A stretch of DNA of 64,000 nt from Alphaproteobacteria bacterium (GTDB lineage: Bacteria; Pseudomonadota; Alphaproteobacteria; JAVJRE01). The DNA lies in assembly GCA_040218575.1 (NCBI GenBank), contig JAVJRE010000002.1, forward strand, positions 1 to 64,000, in the 5' to 3' direction. Position 1 is the stretch's first letter. Every line of letters begins with the position of its first letter. The notes under the pieces are model-generated. The model saw nothing but the letters and a program-made list of their open reading frames with translations, did no database searches and was not told where the DNA came from. The translations under genes were made by a program, and so were the position numbers. This document shows, one piece after another, positions 18,263-27,094 of this stretch.

Positions 18263-19249
18263 TTAACGCGCCGTGCCGGCGGGCCAGGAATGGCGCCATC
18301 CCTGCCGCTCGAAGACCAATGGCCGGCCGGCCTGATCGCAAATTGTCACACCGGATCCGGCCGTGATCGCGCCGATGCGGGTGACGCGGCACAGACGGCC
18401 GGGTGTCAGGGCCTCCACATCGGTGCCCGCCGGCACCGTAAACAGCAGTTCGTAATCATCGCCGCCGGTAAGCGACAGATCGAGCAGGTCCGGTTCCAGC
18501 GCCAGCGCCGCACGAACGGCAACCGAACGCGGCACAAGGTCTAGCGCCACGGTCGCCGCCACGGCGGATTCTTCCGCTACATGGCCAAGATCGGCCAGCA
18601 GTCCGTCCGACAGATCAATCGCGGCGGTAGCCATGTCCGGCAGGAAGGGCGCCAGTTCGACCCGCGACGGCGGCACATGGTAGCGGGTCACCAGGTCCTG
18701 GCGCCGCGCCCGCGGCAGAGCCGCCAGCCGCCCCTGGAGCACGGCGAGACCAAGCGCCCCGTCGCCGACGGTACCGGACACCCACACTTCATCGCCGACC
18801 GCCGCGGTGCTGCGGCGCACCGCCCGACCCGCCGGCACATGGCCGATGGCCGTGACCGACAGGGTGAGCGGGCCCGGTGTACGGCTGAGATCGCCGCCCC
18901 ACAGACGAATGGACATGTTGCTTTGCTCCACCGCCAGGCCGGCCGCGAACCGCTCCAGCCAGCCGGCCGCCAGATCATCCGGCAGGGCCAGCGCCAGGGT
19001 GAAGCCGGCCGCCGTCGCGCCCATGGCCGACAGATCGGAAACATTGACCCCCACCGCCTTGCGGGCGATGGCGTCGGGCGCGTCGTCGGGCCTGAAATGG
19101 ACGCCGGCCACCAGCAGGTCCGTGGTCACCACCAGGTCGCGGCCGGCCGGCGGCGTATAGACCGCCGCGTCATCGGCCAGGCCCAGCGCCTCCGGTGTGC
19201 GGGCCGCCAACGGACGAAAGACACGGGCAATGGTTTCGAACTCATCCAT
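18263..19249 (-). CDS. thiL: Thiamine-monophosphate kinase
   Basis: Phosphorylates thiamine monophosphate to the coenzyme thiamine diphosphate with ATP. The 328-residue protein shows LADDAAVYTPP, LVVTTDLLVAGVHF (metal and substrate binding), NVSDLSAMGA, AIDLSDGLLADL and LTGGDDYELLFTVP, all ThiL signatures in the AIR-synthase-related fold. The start at 19249 (MDEFETIARVFRPLA) fits the family. It follows nusB by 36 bases in the common rib-nusB-thiL series. Confidence 0.95.
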   Translation of the reverse strand: MDEFETIARVFRPLAARTPEALGLADDAAVYTPPAGRDLVVTTDLLVAGVHFRPDDAPDAIARKAVGVNVSDLSAMGATAAGFTLALALPDDLAAGWLERFAAGLAVEQSNMSIRLWGGDLSRTPGPLTLSVTAIGHVPAGRAVRRSTAAVGDEVWVSGTVGDGALGLAVLQGRLAALPRARRQDLVTRYHVPPSRVELAPFLPDMATAAIDLSDGLLADLGHVAEESAVAATVALDLVPRSVAVRAALALEPDLLDLSLTGGDDYELLFTVPAGTDVEALTPGRLCRVTRIGAITAGSGVTICDQAGRPLVFERQGWRHSWPAGTAR

Positions 19250-19285
19250 GGGAATATCCCGGCATTGGACCAGGGTAGAAACGTT

Positions 19286-19789
19286 TCAGGTCGGCTCGGC
19301 CGTTGCCGCGGTGCGTTCCTGGCGGGCGAAACGGTCAAGCACCGCATTGGCCAGAGCCGGCTCCGGTCCGGTGAAGAAGGAATCGGCAATCGCCACATAC
19401 TCGGCGATGGTGACGGCGACGGGAATATCGTCACGGTCGGCCAGTTCCCATGCCGCCGCCCGCAGCAACGCCCGCAGCACCCGATCAAGCCGCTCCATGC
19501 GCCAGCCTTTGTCCAGACAGAGGTTGAGCGCGGCGTCGAGCCGGTCGTGGGCGCGGGCGGCGCCTTCCACGGTGGCGGCGAAAAACGCCCGGTCGACTAC
19601 CGGCGCGGACTCCCGCCCCCCGACCTCCGCCGCATCCGGCCCGACCAGCCGGTGGCGCAGGAACTCGGCGACCACCTGATCGGCCGGACTGGCCGAGACA
19701 TCCGCCTGGTACAGCGCCTGCACCGCGGCCAGACGGGCGGCGCGACGATGCTCGGCGTCATGGGCGGTGGCCGGCGGGTCAACGGTCAC
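19286..19789 (-). CDS. nusB: Transcription antitermination factor NusB
   Basis: An RNA-binding factor of rRNA antitermination complexes, acting with NusE/S10 at boxA. The 167-residue all-helical protein has RRAARLAAVQALYQADVS at the N-terminus, LNLCLDKGWRMERLDRVLRALLRAAAWEL, and VAVTIAEYVAIADSFFTGPEPALANAVLDRFAR at the C-terminus, as in NusB. The start is GTG 19789 with AAGGA upstream. It sits between ribH and thiL, 35 bases after ribH. Confidence 0.93.
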   Translation of the reverse strand: MTVDPPATAHDAEHRRAARLAAVQALYQADVSASPADQVVAEFLRHRLVGPDAAEVGGRESAPVVDRAFFAATVEGAARAHDRLDAALNLCLDKGWRMERLDRVLRALLRAAAWELADRDDIPVAVTIAEYVAIADSFFTGPEPALANAVLDRFARQERTAATAEPT

Positions 19790-19824
19790 GGGCTATCCTT
19801 CATGGCGGGCCCGCATGGTGGACT

Positions 19825-20289
19825 TCATCGCGGATAGAGGCGAAAGGCGCGCTTGAGCTCAATCTGCGCCAGACAGGCCGTCACCGCGTGGCCGCCTTTG
19901 TCCTGACGGGCCGGGTCGGCCCGCTCCATGGCCTGATCGCGGTTCTCGCAGGTGAGCAGGCCGAAGCCCAGCGCCAGAGTGTAGTCCACGGCCAGTTGCT
20001 GCAGGGCGCGCGAGACCTCGGTGCACACATGATCGTAGTGCGTGGTCTCGCCACGGATGACGCAGCCAAGCGCCACATAGCCGTCGAAGCGGTTGCGCAC
20101 GCTGTTGAAGTCCATGGAGCGGATGGCGAAGCGGATGGCCGCCGGCAGTTCGAAGGCGCCGGGGACGGAAAACCGTTCATAGGTGGCGTTGGCTTTTTCC
20201 ACCACCGCCATGGCGCCAGTGATCAACTGGTCGGTGATCTCCGTGTGATAGCGGGAATCAACAATCATGATATGCGGCGTATCAGCCAT
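19825..20289 (-). CDS. ribH: 6,7-dimethyl-8-ribityllumazine synthase
   Basis: Condenses 3,4-dihydroxy-2-butanone 4-phosphate with the ribitylaminopyrimidine, the penultimate step of riboflavin synthesis. The 154-residue protein has IVDSRYHTEITDQLITGA, SVPGAFELPAAIRFAI (substrate binding), ALGCVIRGETTHYDHV with the catalytic His, and FGLLTCENRDQAMERAD. The N-terminal MADTPHIMIVDSRYH is usual. It is the last rib gene of the run and its partner substrate would normally come from the RibB domain of the gene just upstream, which here looks inactive. Confidence 0.93.
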   Translation of the reverse strand: MADTPHIMIVDSRYHTEITDQLITGAMAVVEKANATYERFSVPGAFELPAAIRFAIRSMDFNSVRNRFDGYVALGCVIRGETTHYDHVCTEVSRALQQLAVDYTLALGFGLLTCENRDQAMERADPARQDKGGHAVTACLAQIELKRAFRLYPR

Positions 20290-20301
20290 GGTCGGCCTCC
20301 C

Positions 20302-21564
20302 TCAGAATGACGGGCCGGCGCCCGCCGGCACCGGTCGCTGTTCGTGAACTGTCAATCCATAGCCGTCGAGACCGACAAAGCTGCGCGGCCGGTTGGACAG
20401 CAGGATCATATGGCGCACACCCAGATCGAGCAAAACCTGCGCGCCCACGCCATAATCGCGCAGCTCTTCCGCCGCGCCAGGCCGTGTCGCCGCATCGCCC
20501 GCGCTGTCATTGGCGCCCGCGCCGGCCGCCTCGCCCGTCCCATGGCCATCGGCCAGCCCCGGCAGACGGGCGATACGGTCAGACAGGCTGGTCGGTCGGG
20601 CTTCGCGGATGAGCACCACCACGCCGCGCCCGGCCTCGGCGATCAGGCGCATGGCCTGGTGCAGGATCGGCGGACCGCCGGCCGTGCCGCCCAGCACGTC
20701 CGACAGGACATTGACCGCGTGCATACGCACCAGAACCGGCTCATCGCCCGCTACATCGCCCTTCACCAGCGCCACATGTTCGGCATAGGAGACGGTGTTG
20801 ACGTAGAGGTGGAGCATGAACCGACCGCCGATGGCGCTGTCGAAGGGGGCCGACAACCGCCGCTCCACAATGCGGTCGTGGCGGCGGCGGTGCGCGATCA
20901 AGCCGGCGATCGTGGCGATGCCCAGACCGTTGGCGGCGGCGAAGGCGAGCACATCGGCCCGCTGCGCCGGGCGACCGTCGCCGGCCAGTACCTGGCAAAG
21001 AACCGCCGACGGGTTGAGGCCGGCGAGACGGGCCATGTCCACTGCCGCCTCCGCCCGGCCGGCCCGCACCAGGACGCCGCCATCACTGGCCGTCAGCGGA
21101 TGCACATGGCCCGGCGAAACCAGATCAGCCGGCCGCGTCATGGGATCGATGGCCACCGCAATGGTGCGCGCCGCGTCGGGCATGGCGGCCTGGGATTCGC
21201 CGGGCGCCGCGTGGCGGGCGCGAATGGCAAGAGCGGTGGCCGCCGCCGGGCGCTCCGCCCGATCAGCCGCCTCGCCCACCAGACGGCCATCGGCCAGGTG
21301 TCCGCCGCTGCGCACCGGCAGCTCCAACTGCTCCGCCCGCTGCCGGGTCAAGGCCAGGCACAGCGGGCCCCTGCCGCCGCTGCCGCCGGTCATAAAGGCC
21401 ATGGCGTCGGGCGTGGCCATCTGCGCCGGCAGCATCAGGTCGGCCGATCCATCGGCCGCTTCGTCGTCAACCAGCACCAGGATGCGGCCATTGCGCGCCG
21501 CATCGATGGCCGCCGCCGCCGAAAGGACCGGCGGCGCGGCCGGCGCGGCGGCGGGCCGGCTCAC
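20302..21564 (-). CDS. RibBA homologue with degenerate DHBP-synthase and GTP-cyclohydrolase-II domains
   Basis: The fold and order match RibBA: DHBP-synthase-like residues 15-225, GTP-cyclohydrolase-II-like 230-420. Key residues are changed. The catalytic loop DDEDRENExDL reads DDEAADGSADL (33-43); the TGISAxDR segment is replaced by PGESQAAMPDAAR (121-133); GHTEA is GRAEA (169-173); C-E-I is C-Q-V. In the second half the zinc cysteines are absent (MHAVNVLSDVLGGTAGGPP, 281-299) and the RQEGRGIGL loop is IREARPTSL. The unusable second half is known in proteobacterial RibBX proteins; the altered first half is not what I expect there. The surrounding scaffold (VAIDPMTRPADLVSPGH, AEHVALVKGD, RDYGVGAQVLLDLGVRHM) is intact and the frame is unbroken, so this is not a recent pseudogene. 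Start is GTG 21564, overlapping the ribE stop. Confidence 0.75.
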   Translation of the reverse strand: MSRPAAAPAAPPVLSAAAAIDAARNGRILVLVDDEAADGSADLMLPAQMATPDAMAFMTGGSGGRGPLCLALTRQRAEQLELPVRSGGHLADGRLVGEAADRAERPAAATALAIRARHAAPGESQAAMPDAARTIAVAIDPMTRPADLVSPGHVHPLTASDGGVLVRAGRAEAAVDMARLAGLNPSAVLCQVLAGDGRPAQRADVLAFAAANGLGIATIAGLIAHRRRHDRIVERRLSAPFDSAIGGRFMLHLYVNTVSYAEHVALVKGDVAGDEPVLVRMHAVNVLSDVLGGTAGGPPILHQAMRLIAEAGRGVVVLIREARPTSLSDRIARLPGLADGHGTGEAAGAGANDSAGDAATRPGAAEELRDYGVGAQVLLDLGVRHMILLSNRPRSFVGLDGYGLTVHEQRPVPAGAGPSF

Positions 21565-22190
21565 GACGCCGGCGCCTTGTGGCCAGCGGTGACCAGCAGG
21601 CGCGCCACATAACGCGCCAGCAGATCCACCTCCAGATTGAGACGGTCGCCGGGGCGCAACCGGCCGAGTGTGGTCTGGCTCTGAGTGTGCGGAATGATGT
21701 TGACGGTAAAGCGTCCGTCACCAACGCGGTTGACCGTCAGCGAGACACCATCCAGCGTCACCGATCCCTTGGCGGCGATATAGGCGGCCAGGTCCGGCGG
21801 CACGGCGACTGTCAGTCTGCGGCTGTCACCGTCGGGCTCCGCCGACAGCAGTTCGGCCACCCCGTCCACATGGCCGGCCACCAGATGGCCGCCCAGCTCG
21901 TCTCCCATGGCCAGCGCCCGTTCCAGATTGACCGGCGTACCGGGCCGCCAGCCACCCAGAGTGGTGCAGGCGAGCGTTTCGGCCGAGGCCTCCACGGCGA
22001 ACCAGCACGCCAGATCGCCGGCACCGTCACGGCCGCGATCAACCACCGTCAGGCACGCGCCGGAACAAGCGATGGAGGCGCCAAGCGCGATCGCCGGCGT
22101 GTCATAGCGGGTGGCGATGACGAAACGCGTATCGCCCGCGGTGGAGACCGAGAGCACACGGCCCACATCGGTGATGATGCCGGTAAACAT
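21561..22190 (-). CDS. ribE: Riboflavin synthase, alpha chain
   Basis: Dismutates two lumazine molecules to riboflavin. The 209-residue protein has two repeated barrel domains. The first begins MFTGIITDVGRVLS and contains IACSGACLTVVDRG; the second contains GHVDGVAELLS and KGSVTLDGVSLTVNRVGDGRFTVNIIPHT. The start at 22190 matches the invariant MFTGI; upstream in-frame sequence belongs to the ribD end. It lies 10 bases after ribD and overlaps the next gene by a GTGA. Confidence 0.95.
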   Translation of the reverse strand: MFTGIITDVGRVLSVSTAGDTRFVIATRYDTPAIALGASIACSGACLTVVDRGRDGAGDLACWFAVEASAETLACTTLGGWRPGTPVNLERALAMGDELGGHLVAGHVDGVAELLSAEPDGDSRRLTVAVPPDLAAYIAAKGSVTLDGVSLTVNRVGDGRFTVNIIPHTQSQTTLGRLRPGDRLNLEVDLLARYVARLLVTAGHKAPAS

Positions 22191-22200
22191 GGGTCTTTCT

Positions 22201-23385
22201 CTAACTGACCGGCTGCAGGGTTTCCACCACATCCGCGCCAAGATGATCGAGACTGAGCCGGCGAAAGCGTCGGGCATCCGCCAGGCGGGCCAGATTCAGG
22301 TGGCCGACAGCAGCCACCCCGTCACCGCCCACAAGCAGCGGCGCGCGGTACCAGACGAGCTGATCCACCAGGCCGGCGGCCAGCAGGCGACCGGCCACAC
22401 CGGCCCCGCCCTCTACCAGAACACGGGTCAGCCCGGCCGCGCCCAGTGCCTGCAGCATGGCGGACGGCGCCAGCCCGTCCGCACCGGACGGCAGGGCCAG
22501 GATCCGCGCGCCGAGATCTTCCAGGCGGCGACGGCGCGCGCCGTCGGCGGCTTCATCCGCCAGCAGCCAGACCGCGCCCGCCGCTGATGACAGAAGACGG
22601 GCGGTGGGCGGCAGGTCAAGACGGGGGTCAACCACGATGCGCACCGGCTGGGCCAGGCGGTCATCGGCGGCGATGCCCGGCAGGCGGCAGGTCAGCGCCG
22701 GATCATCGCTAAGGGCGGTGCCGATGCCGACCAGGACCGCATCGTGGCTGAGCCGCAGGCCGTGCGCGTGGGCGCGGGACTGGGGCCCGGTGATCCAGCG
22801 GCTTTCGCCGCCGGCGGTGGCGATACGGCCGTCGAGACTGCTCGCCAGCTTGAGGGTGACGAAGGGCCGGCCGCTGGTCAGGCGCTGCAAAAACCCCGCA
22901 TTGAGCGCCGCCGCCGCTTCGCCCAGCAAGCCGCTATCGACGGTGATGCCGGCGGCCCGCAGCGCCTTATGGCCGCGGCCGGCGACGCGGCTATCAGGAT
23001 CGGCCATGGCGCTGACCACGCGGCTGACGCCGGCGGCGATCAGACGCTCGGCGCACGGTGTCTTGGGCGGATCGCCAGCATGGGCGCAGGGCTCCAGCGT
23101 CACATAGGCGGTGGCGCCGCGCGCGGCCGGCCCGGCGCGATCAAGGGCAACCGCCTCCGCATGGGGCCGCCCCCCCTCACCCGCCGGCGTATGGCGGTGC
23201 GCGCCCTCGCCCGTATGGCCGGCGGCGATGAGGCGGCGGCCGCCGGCGCTATCATCACCGACCAGAACGCAGCCCACGGCCGGCCGCGGCCACACCCGCC
23301 CCAGGCCGCGGCGGGCGCGGCTGACGGCCAGCGCCATCCAGCGATGGTCCGCCGACGAAAAGGAGGTGTCCATGGTGTTGGTCAT
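22201..23385 (-). CDS. ribD: Bifunctional riboflavin deaminase/reductase
   Basis: Carries out the second and third steps of riboflavin synthesis. The N-terminal zinc deaminase (about residues 10-140) has PRPAVGCVLV, PHAEAVAL and the cysteine pair in LEPCAHAGDPPKTPCAERL. The reductase domain has PFVTLKLASSLDGRIATAGGESRWITG, HDAVLVGIGTALSDDP and VLVEGGAGVAGRLLAAGLVD, where NADPH binds. The start is most likely ATG 23385 (MTNTMDTSFSSAD); ATG 23373 is possible and the frame is open to 23442. It is the first gene of the rib run, 81 bases after nrdR; no FMN riboswitch is recognisable upstream. Confidence 0.93.
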   Translation of the reverse strand: MTNTMDTSFSSADHRWMALAVSRARRGLGRVWPRPAVGCVLVGDDSAGGRRLIAAGHTGEGAHRHTPAGEGGRPHAEAVALDRAGPAARGATAYVTLEPCAHAGDPPKTPCAERLIAAGVSRVVSAMADPDSRVAGRGHKALRAAGITVDSGLLGEAAAALNAGFLQRLTSGRPFVTLKLASSLDGRIATAGGESRWITGPQSRAHAHGLRLSHDAVLVGIGTALSDDPALTCRLPGIAADDRLAQPVRIVVDPRLDLPPTARLLSSAAGAVWLLADEAADGARRRRLEDLGARILALPSGADGLAPSAMLQALGAAGLTRVLVEGGAGVAGRLLAAGLVDQLVWYRAPLLVGGDGVAAVGHLNLARLADARRFRRLSLDHLGADVVETLQPVS

Positions 23386-23466
23386 GGCGCAGGCGCGATC
23401 AGCGGTCCCGGCGGGTGGGCGGACACGCGGGCGGGCGGACACGTGGGCGGGCGGGCGATGGCCCGG

Positions 23467-23940
23467 TCAGTCGTCCGGGCGGCCACCGGCATCGGGATCC
23501 AGCGTGCCGAGGAACTCCTCAAAATCGCGGGCTTCGCGGAAATTGCGATAGACGCTGGCAAAACGCACATAGGCCACCTTGTCCAGCGTGGCCAGGGCGT
23601 CCATGACATACGTGCCGATAAGGTCCGAGGGAATCTCCGCCTCGCCGGTGCTCTCCAGCTTGCGGACGATGGTGTTGACCACGCGCTCCACCCGCTCCGG
23701 CTCCACCGGCCGCTTGCGGCAGGCAATGGCAATGGAGCGGTGCAGCTTGTCGCGTTCAAACGGCTCTCGCACACCACCCTTCTTGACGACGATGAGCTCC
23801 CGCAACTGCACCCGCTCCAGGGTGGTGAAGCGCATGCCGCAGCCAAGGCAACCACGACGCCGGCGAATGGCCGCGCCATCCTCCGTCGGCCGAGAATCCT
23901 TGACCTGAGTGTCGTCAGAACCACAGAACGGGCACCGCAT
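23467..23940 (-). CDS. nrdR: Transcriptional repressor NrdR
   Basis: Represses ribonucleotide reductase genes in response to ATP/dATP. The 157-residue protein has the N-terminal zinc ribbon ([17 protein letters not shown] with a second pair in CLGCGMRF) and an ATP-cone: [21 protein letters not shown], then a helical part with [26 protein letters not shown]. Order rpiB-glyA-nrdR-ribD is common in alphaproteobacteria. The acidic tail ends [10 protein letters not shown]. Confidence 0.96.
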   Translation of the reverse strand: MRCPFCGSDDTQVKDSRPTEDGAAIRRRRGCLGCGMRFTTLERVQLRELIVVKKGGVREPFERDKLHRSIAIACRKRPVEPERVERVVNTIVRKLESTGEAEIPSDLIGTYVMDALATLDKVAYVRFASVYRNFREARDFEEFLGTLDPDAGGRPDD

Positions 23941-24030
23941 TTCCTAATCTCCCCTCCGCGCGTCTCCGCCCGGCTCTCCCCTCTGACCCACCGCAACCGG
24001 CGAGCCATCATGCGCGCCGGTGGCGGCCGG

Positions 24031-25323
24031 CTATGACATATCCGGATAAATCGGAAAACGCTCGCACAACGCCAGCACGCGCTTCGCCACAGCCGCCTCT
24101 ACAGCCCCATTGTCGTCCGGTGTCTTGACCAGACCGTCCAGCACCTGATTGATCAGGTCTCCGACCTCACGGAACTCCGCCTCGCCAAAGCCACGGGTGG
24201 TGGCGGCCGGTGAACCAAGGCGGATACCCGATGTGACGGTCGGCTTCTCCGGATCGAACGGCACACCGTTCTTGTTGCAGGTGATGCGGGCGCGGCCGAG
24301 GCTTTCATCAGCCGCCTTGCCGGTCAGTTTCTTGGGCCGAAGATCAACCAGCATGAGATGGGTGTCGGTGCCGCCGGAGACGATGTCACAGCCGTTCTGC
24401 TGCAGGCTGGCGGCCAGGGTCCTGGCATTGACCACCACCTGGCGGGCATAGGCCTTGAACTCCGGCCGCAACGCCTCGCCGAAGGCGACCGCCTTGGCGG
24501 CAATGACGTGCATGAGCGGGCCGCCCTGCAAGCCGGGGAAGATGGCCGAGTTGATCTTCTTGCCGATCTCCTCGTCATTGGACAGAACCATGCCGCCGCG
24601 TGGTCCCCGCAGGGTCTTGTGAGTGGTGGTGGTTACCACATGAGCGTAAGGCATGGGGCTTGGGTGGACGCCGCCGGCAACGAGACCGGCGAAGTGCGCC
24701 ATATCCACATGCAGCAGGGCGCCGACGGAATCGGCAATCTCGCGGAAGCGTTTGAAATCGATCACCCGCGGATAGGCCGAACCACCGGCGATGATGAGGC
24801 GCGGCTTGTGCTGGCGAGCCAGGCGCTCCACCTCGTCGAAGTCGATCTGGTGGGTTTGCCGATCCACGCCATATTGAACGGCGTTGAACCACTTGCCGGA
24901 CTGGTTGGGCGGCGCGCCGTGAGTCAGATGCCCGCCGGCGGCAAGCGACAGGCCCATGATCGTGTCGCCCGGCTTGCACAGCGCCATCAGCACCGCCTGA
25001 TTGGCCTGGCTGCCGGAATGGGCCTGGACATTGACCCAGGCGCAGTCGAACAGGGTCTTGGCTCGTTCACGCGCCAGTTCCTCGGCCACGTCCACATAGT
25101 CGCAACCGCCGTAGTAGCGCCGGCCCGGATACCCTTCGGCATATTTGTTGGTCATCACCGAGCCGGCCGCCTGCAGCACCGCGCGCGAGACGATGTTCTC
25201 CGACGCGATGAGCTCTATCTCGCTCTGCTGGCGATGCAGCTCATCGCGGATCGCGCCAAACACATCCGGGTCGGCCTCCTCCAGCGGAGTGGCGAAGAAA
25301 GACACGGCAGCGGCTTTGGACAT
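24031..25323 (-). CDS. glyA: Serine hydroxymethyltransferase
   Basis: Interconverts serine and glycine with tetrahydrofolate, the main source of one-carbon units. The 430-residue PLP enzyme has [53 protein letters not shown] and [17 protein letters not shown] with the PLP lysine. The start at 25323 ([10 protein letters not shown]) fits. The leader (25324-25404) contains no glycine or SAM riboswitch that I can recognise. A terminator-like hairpin lies between rpiB and glyA, so glyA probably has its own promoter. Confidence 0.97.
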   Translation of the reverse strand: MSKAAAVSFFATPLEEADPDVFGAIRDELHRQQSEIELIASENIVSRAVLQAAGSVMTNKYAEGYPGRRYYGGCDYVDVAEELARERAKTLFDCAWVNVQAHSGSQANQAVLMALCKPGDTIMGLSLAAGGHLTHGAPPNQSGKWFNAVQYGVDRQTHQIDFDEVERLARQHKPRLIIAGGSAYPRVIDFKRFREIADSVGALLHVDMAHFAGLVAGGVHPSPMPYAHVVTTTTHKTLRGPRGGMVLSNDEEIGKKINSAIFPGLQGGPLMHVIAAKAVAFGEALRPEFKAYARQVVVNARTLAASLQQNGCDIVSGGTDTHLMLVDLRPKKLTGKAADESLGRARITCNKNGVPFDPEKPTVTSGIRLGSPAATTRGFGEAEFREVGDLINQVLDGLVKTPDDNGAVEAAVAKRVLALCERFPIYPDMS

Positions 25324-25404
25324 GACTAACTCCCGTCACTGAAACGGTTGGCGAAAAACGGTCGGCTAAAGCGATTGGCGAAAGAACCATGAAACCGACA
25401 GGAG

Positions 25405-25435
25405 AAAAGCCCGGTCCGGCACGCCGGACAAGGGC
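25405..25435 (-). terminator. Rho-independent terminator after rpiB
   Basis: On the minus strand an outer GCCC/GGGC pairing encloses a GTCCGG/CCGGAC stem with a short loop, followed directly by TTTT (25408-25405). It lies about 50 bases after the rpiB stop and about 80 before glyA. Confidence 0.6.
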
Positions 25436-25486
25436 CTGCACCCGACCGAGGCACCGGTCACCGCGAAACGGGCGACAAGCGCGCAA

Positions 25487-26128
25487 TCAGGCATGATCCG
25501 TCTTTCTGCGTCCGCCGGGGGCAGCGGCCGCGGATGCGGCAGCAGGGGAAGATGGGGCGGCAGGAGAAGATGGGGCGGCAGGAGCCGACGGGGCCGACAA
25601 TTTTGCCACCCGTCGGCGATGACGCTCTTGGGTCGAGGCCTGTGTCGAAAGAAATGCGGCCACGCAGTCTTTCGCCACCGCCTCGCCGATCAACCGTTCA
25701 CCAAGGGCCAATACATTGGCGTCGTTGTGTTCTCGCGCCAGGCGGGCTTCCGTCACCGAGCCCACCGGCGCGCAGCGGATGTGGGCATGACGGTTGGCCG
25801 CCATGGCGATGCCGATGCCAGTGCCGCAGACAAGGATGCCGCGACCGGCCCGACCATCGGCCAGCGCGGCGGCAAGACGATCCGCCATGTCGGGATAGTC
25901 CACGCTGGCCGGCCCGTCGGTACCGAGATCGAGGATTGTATGCCCGGCGTCTGCAAGCCAGGCCGCCAGCAGGGCCTTCAAAGGCCAGCCCGCATGATCG
26001 GCGGCGACGGCGATGACGCCGCCTGGCCCGCCCTGTGGTCCACCCTCTGGCTTACCGTCCGGCGGTTCGCCGGATCGATCATCCGGGCCACGCCGCGCCG
26101 CCGCGCCATTTGCCGCACCCTGCCCCAT
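25487..26128 (-). CDS. rpiB: Ribose 5-phosphate isomerase B, with low-complexity tails
   Basis: Interconverts ribose 5-phosphate and ribulose 5-phosphate. The core (about residues 38-175) has VIAVAADHAGWPLKALL, DYPDMADRLAAAL, GILVCGTGIGIAMAANRHAHIRCA and EHNDANVLALGERLIG, all RpiB/LacAB signatures including the catalytic Cys. The protein is longer than usual (213 against about 145-150 residues): 37 Gly/Pro-rich residues precede the core and a tail of about 35 Ala/Pro/Ser-rich residues follows, part of it encoded by an 18-base tandem repeat. A downstream start is possible; no ATG lies close to the core, so GTG codons near residue 38 are alternatives. It precedes glyA. Confidence 0.9.
   Translation of the reverse strand: MGQGAANGAAARRGPDDRSGEPPDGKPEGGPQGGPGGVIAVAADHAGWPLKALLAAWLADAGHTILDLGTDGPASVDYPDMADRLAAALADGRAGRGILVCGTGIGIAMAANRHAHIRCAPVGSVTEARLAREHNDANVLALGERLIGEAVAKDCVAAFLSTQASTQERHRRRVAKLSAPSAPAAPSSPAAPSSPAAASAAAAPGGRRKTDHA
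25548..25583. repeat. 18-base tandem repeat in the 3' end of rpiB
   Basis: Two perfect copies of GAAGATGGGGCGGCAGGA are followed by a degenerate third (GCCGACGGGGCCGAC). On the coding strand they encode the Ser-Pro-Ala-Ala-Pro-Ser type repeat of the RpiB tail. Such a repeat can vary in copy number without breaking the frame. Confidence 0.8.
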
Positions 26129-26481
26129 AGTCCGCCTGCTCCCGCCGCCAGCCTGCCCTGCTATACCACATCTTGCCGTCGCTGGTCAGCAAGGCACCAG
26201 CCATCGATTCCCTATGACCGGAAGGGCGGCGGCCGGGTCGAGGACGGCGCGCCAGGCCACCGCCGCACCCGGCCGCGGCCCGGCCAATCGCCCGAGTGTG
26301 ATGGATTGATCAATTGACAGGGCCGGCCGGCCATGCAGACTGAACCGGATTTCCTTGCCGATTCTGTATTCGCCAAGCATTCACCGGCACTCGGCAAATG
26401 CAGAGCAAACAATCGGCACTGAAAACCGTTTCACAAGACACGCCTGGCCTGCCGCCACCTACGCCATACAGGAACCGCCAC
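26129..26481. other. Intergenic region between rpiB and mucR
   Basis: This 353-base divergent region has no convincing gene; its short open frames show no domain. It becomes AT-richer toward mucR, with the palindrome TTGATCAA and an overlapping TTGACA near 26306-26322. MucR/Ros proteins commonly repress their own genes at AT-rich sites, so this is a plausible operator zone, but I cannot define a motif. Confidence 0.5.
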
Positions 26482-27021
26482 ATGTCCGCGCCGGCCGACC
26501 ATACACTGCCCCCCGCCCTGTCGGACTCGCCGACGGTGGAGTCGCCCATGGTAGAGTCGCCGGGGCCTGAAGCGCAGACCTCCGCGGGCGAAGCGGCACA
26601 CGACATGCTGACTCTGACGTCCGACATCGTCGCCGCCTATGTGGCGCACAATCCGTTGTCGGCAGACCGCCTGGCCCAGACCATCGCGGCGGTCCATCAG
26701 TCGCTGGCCGGGCTCGGCCAGACGCCGCCCGGCGATCACGCGCCGCCGCGGCCGGCCGTGCCGGTGCGCCGCTCCGTCACGCCGGAGTATCTGGTTTGCC
26801 TGGAGGACGGACGGCGGCTCAAGATGCTCAAACGGCATCTGCGCGCCGCCTACAACCTGACGCCGGACGAGTACCGCGCCCGATGGGGACTGCCGGCCAG
26901 TTATCCGATGGTCGCGCCGAACTATGCGGCCAGGCGATCCGCCCAGGCCAAGAAGATCGGCCTCGGTCGGGACAAACGTCCCCTCACCCTGCGCAAGCGG
27001 CCGGGCAGCGCGCCAGACTGA
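26482..27021 (+). CDS. mucR: MucR/Ros-family zinc-finger transcriptional regulator
   Basis: A global regulator of the alphaproteobacterial Ros/MucR type, controlling surface polysaccharide, motility or virulence genes in relatives. The 179-residue protein has MLTLTSDIVAAYVAHN and, after a Pro-rich linker, the DNA-binding part: SVTPEYLVCLEDGRRLKMLKRHLRAAYNLTPDEYRARWGLP, then YPMVAPNYAARRSAQAKKIGLGR. The family's prokaryotic zinc finger has its Cys in LVCLEDG and its His in KRHL. The start at 26482 (MSAPADH) has AGGAA seven bases upstream; upstream in-frame codons lack homology. The N-terminal 40 residues, rich in Pro/Ser/Glu, are longer than usual. Confidence 0.93.
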   Translation: MSAPADHTLPPALSDSPTVESPMVESPGPEAQTSAGEAAHDMLTLTSDIVAAYVAHNPLSADRLAQTIAAVHQSLAGLGQTPPGDHAPPRPAVPVRRSVTPEYLVCLEDGRRLKMLKRHLRAAYNLTPDEYRARWGLPASYPMVAPNYAARRSAQAKKIGLGRDKRPLTLRKRPGSAPD

Positions 27022-27094
27022 CTCTGGTTTGTGACCTGTTCACAGTCCGATTCGCAACGGGGCAGACCGGAGGCGGTAGACCGCTCGCCCGCAC

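Noticed and set aside
20302-21564. Frameshift or pseudogene as the cause of the altered RibB residues
   Set aside because: Family sequence is continuous in one frame before, between and after the altered motifs, and overlaps with ribE are intact, so a frameshift does not explain them.
23386-23466. Possible FMN riboswitch before ribD
   Set aside because: The 81-base gap between nrdR and ribD is too short and shows no AGGGTGAAAT-like or other conserved element of the RFN structure.
25324-25486. Possible glycine or SAM riboswitch before glyA
   Set aside because: I could not find the conserved core elements of either; the only structure is a terminator-like hairpin for rpiB.
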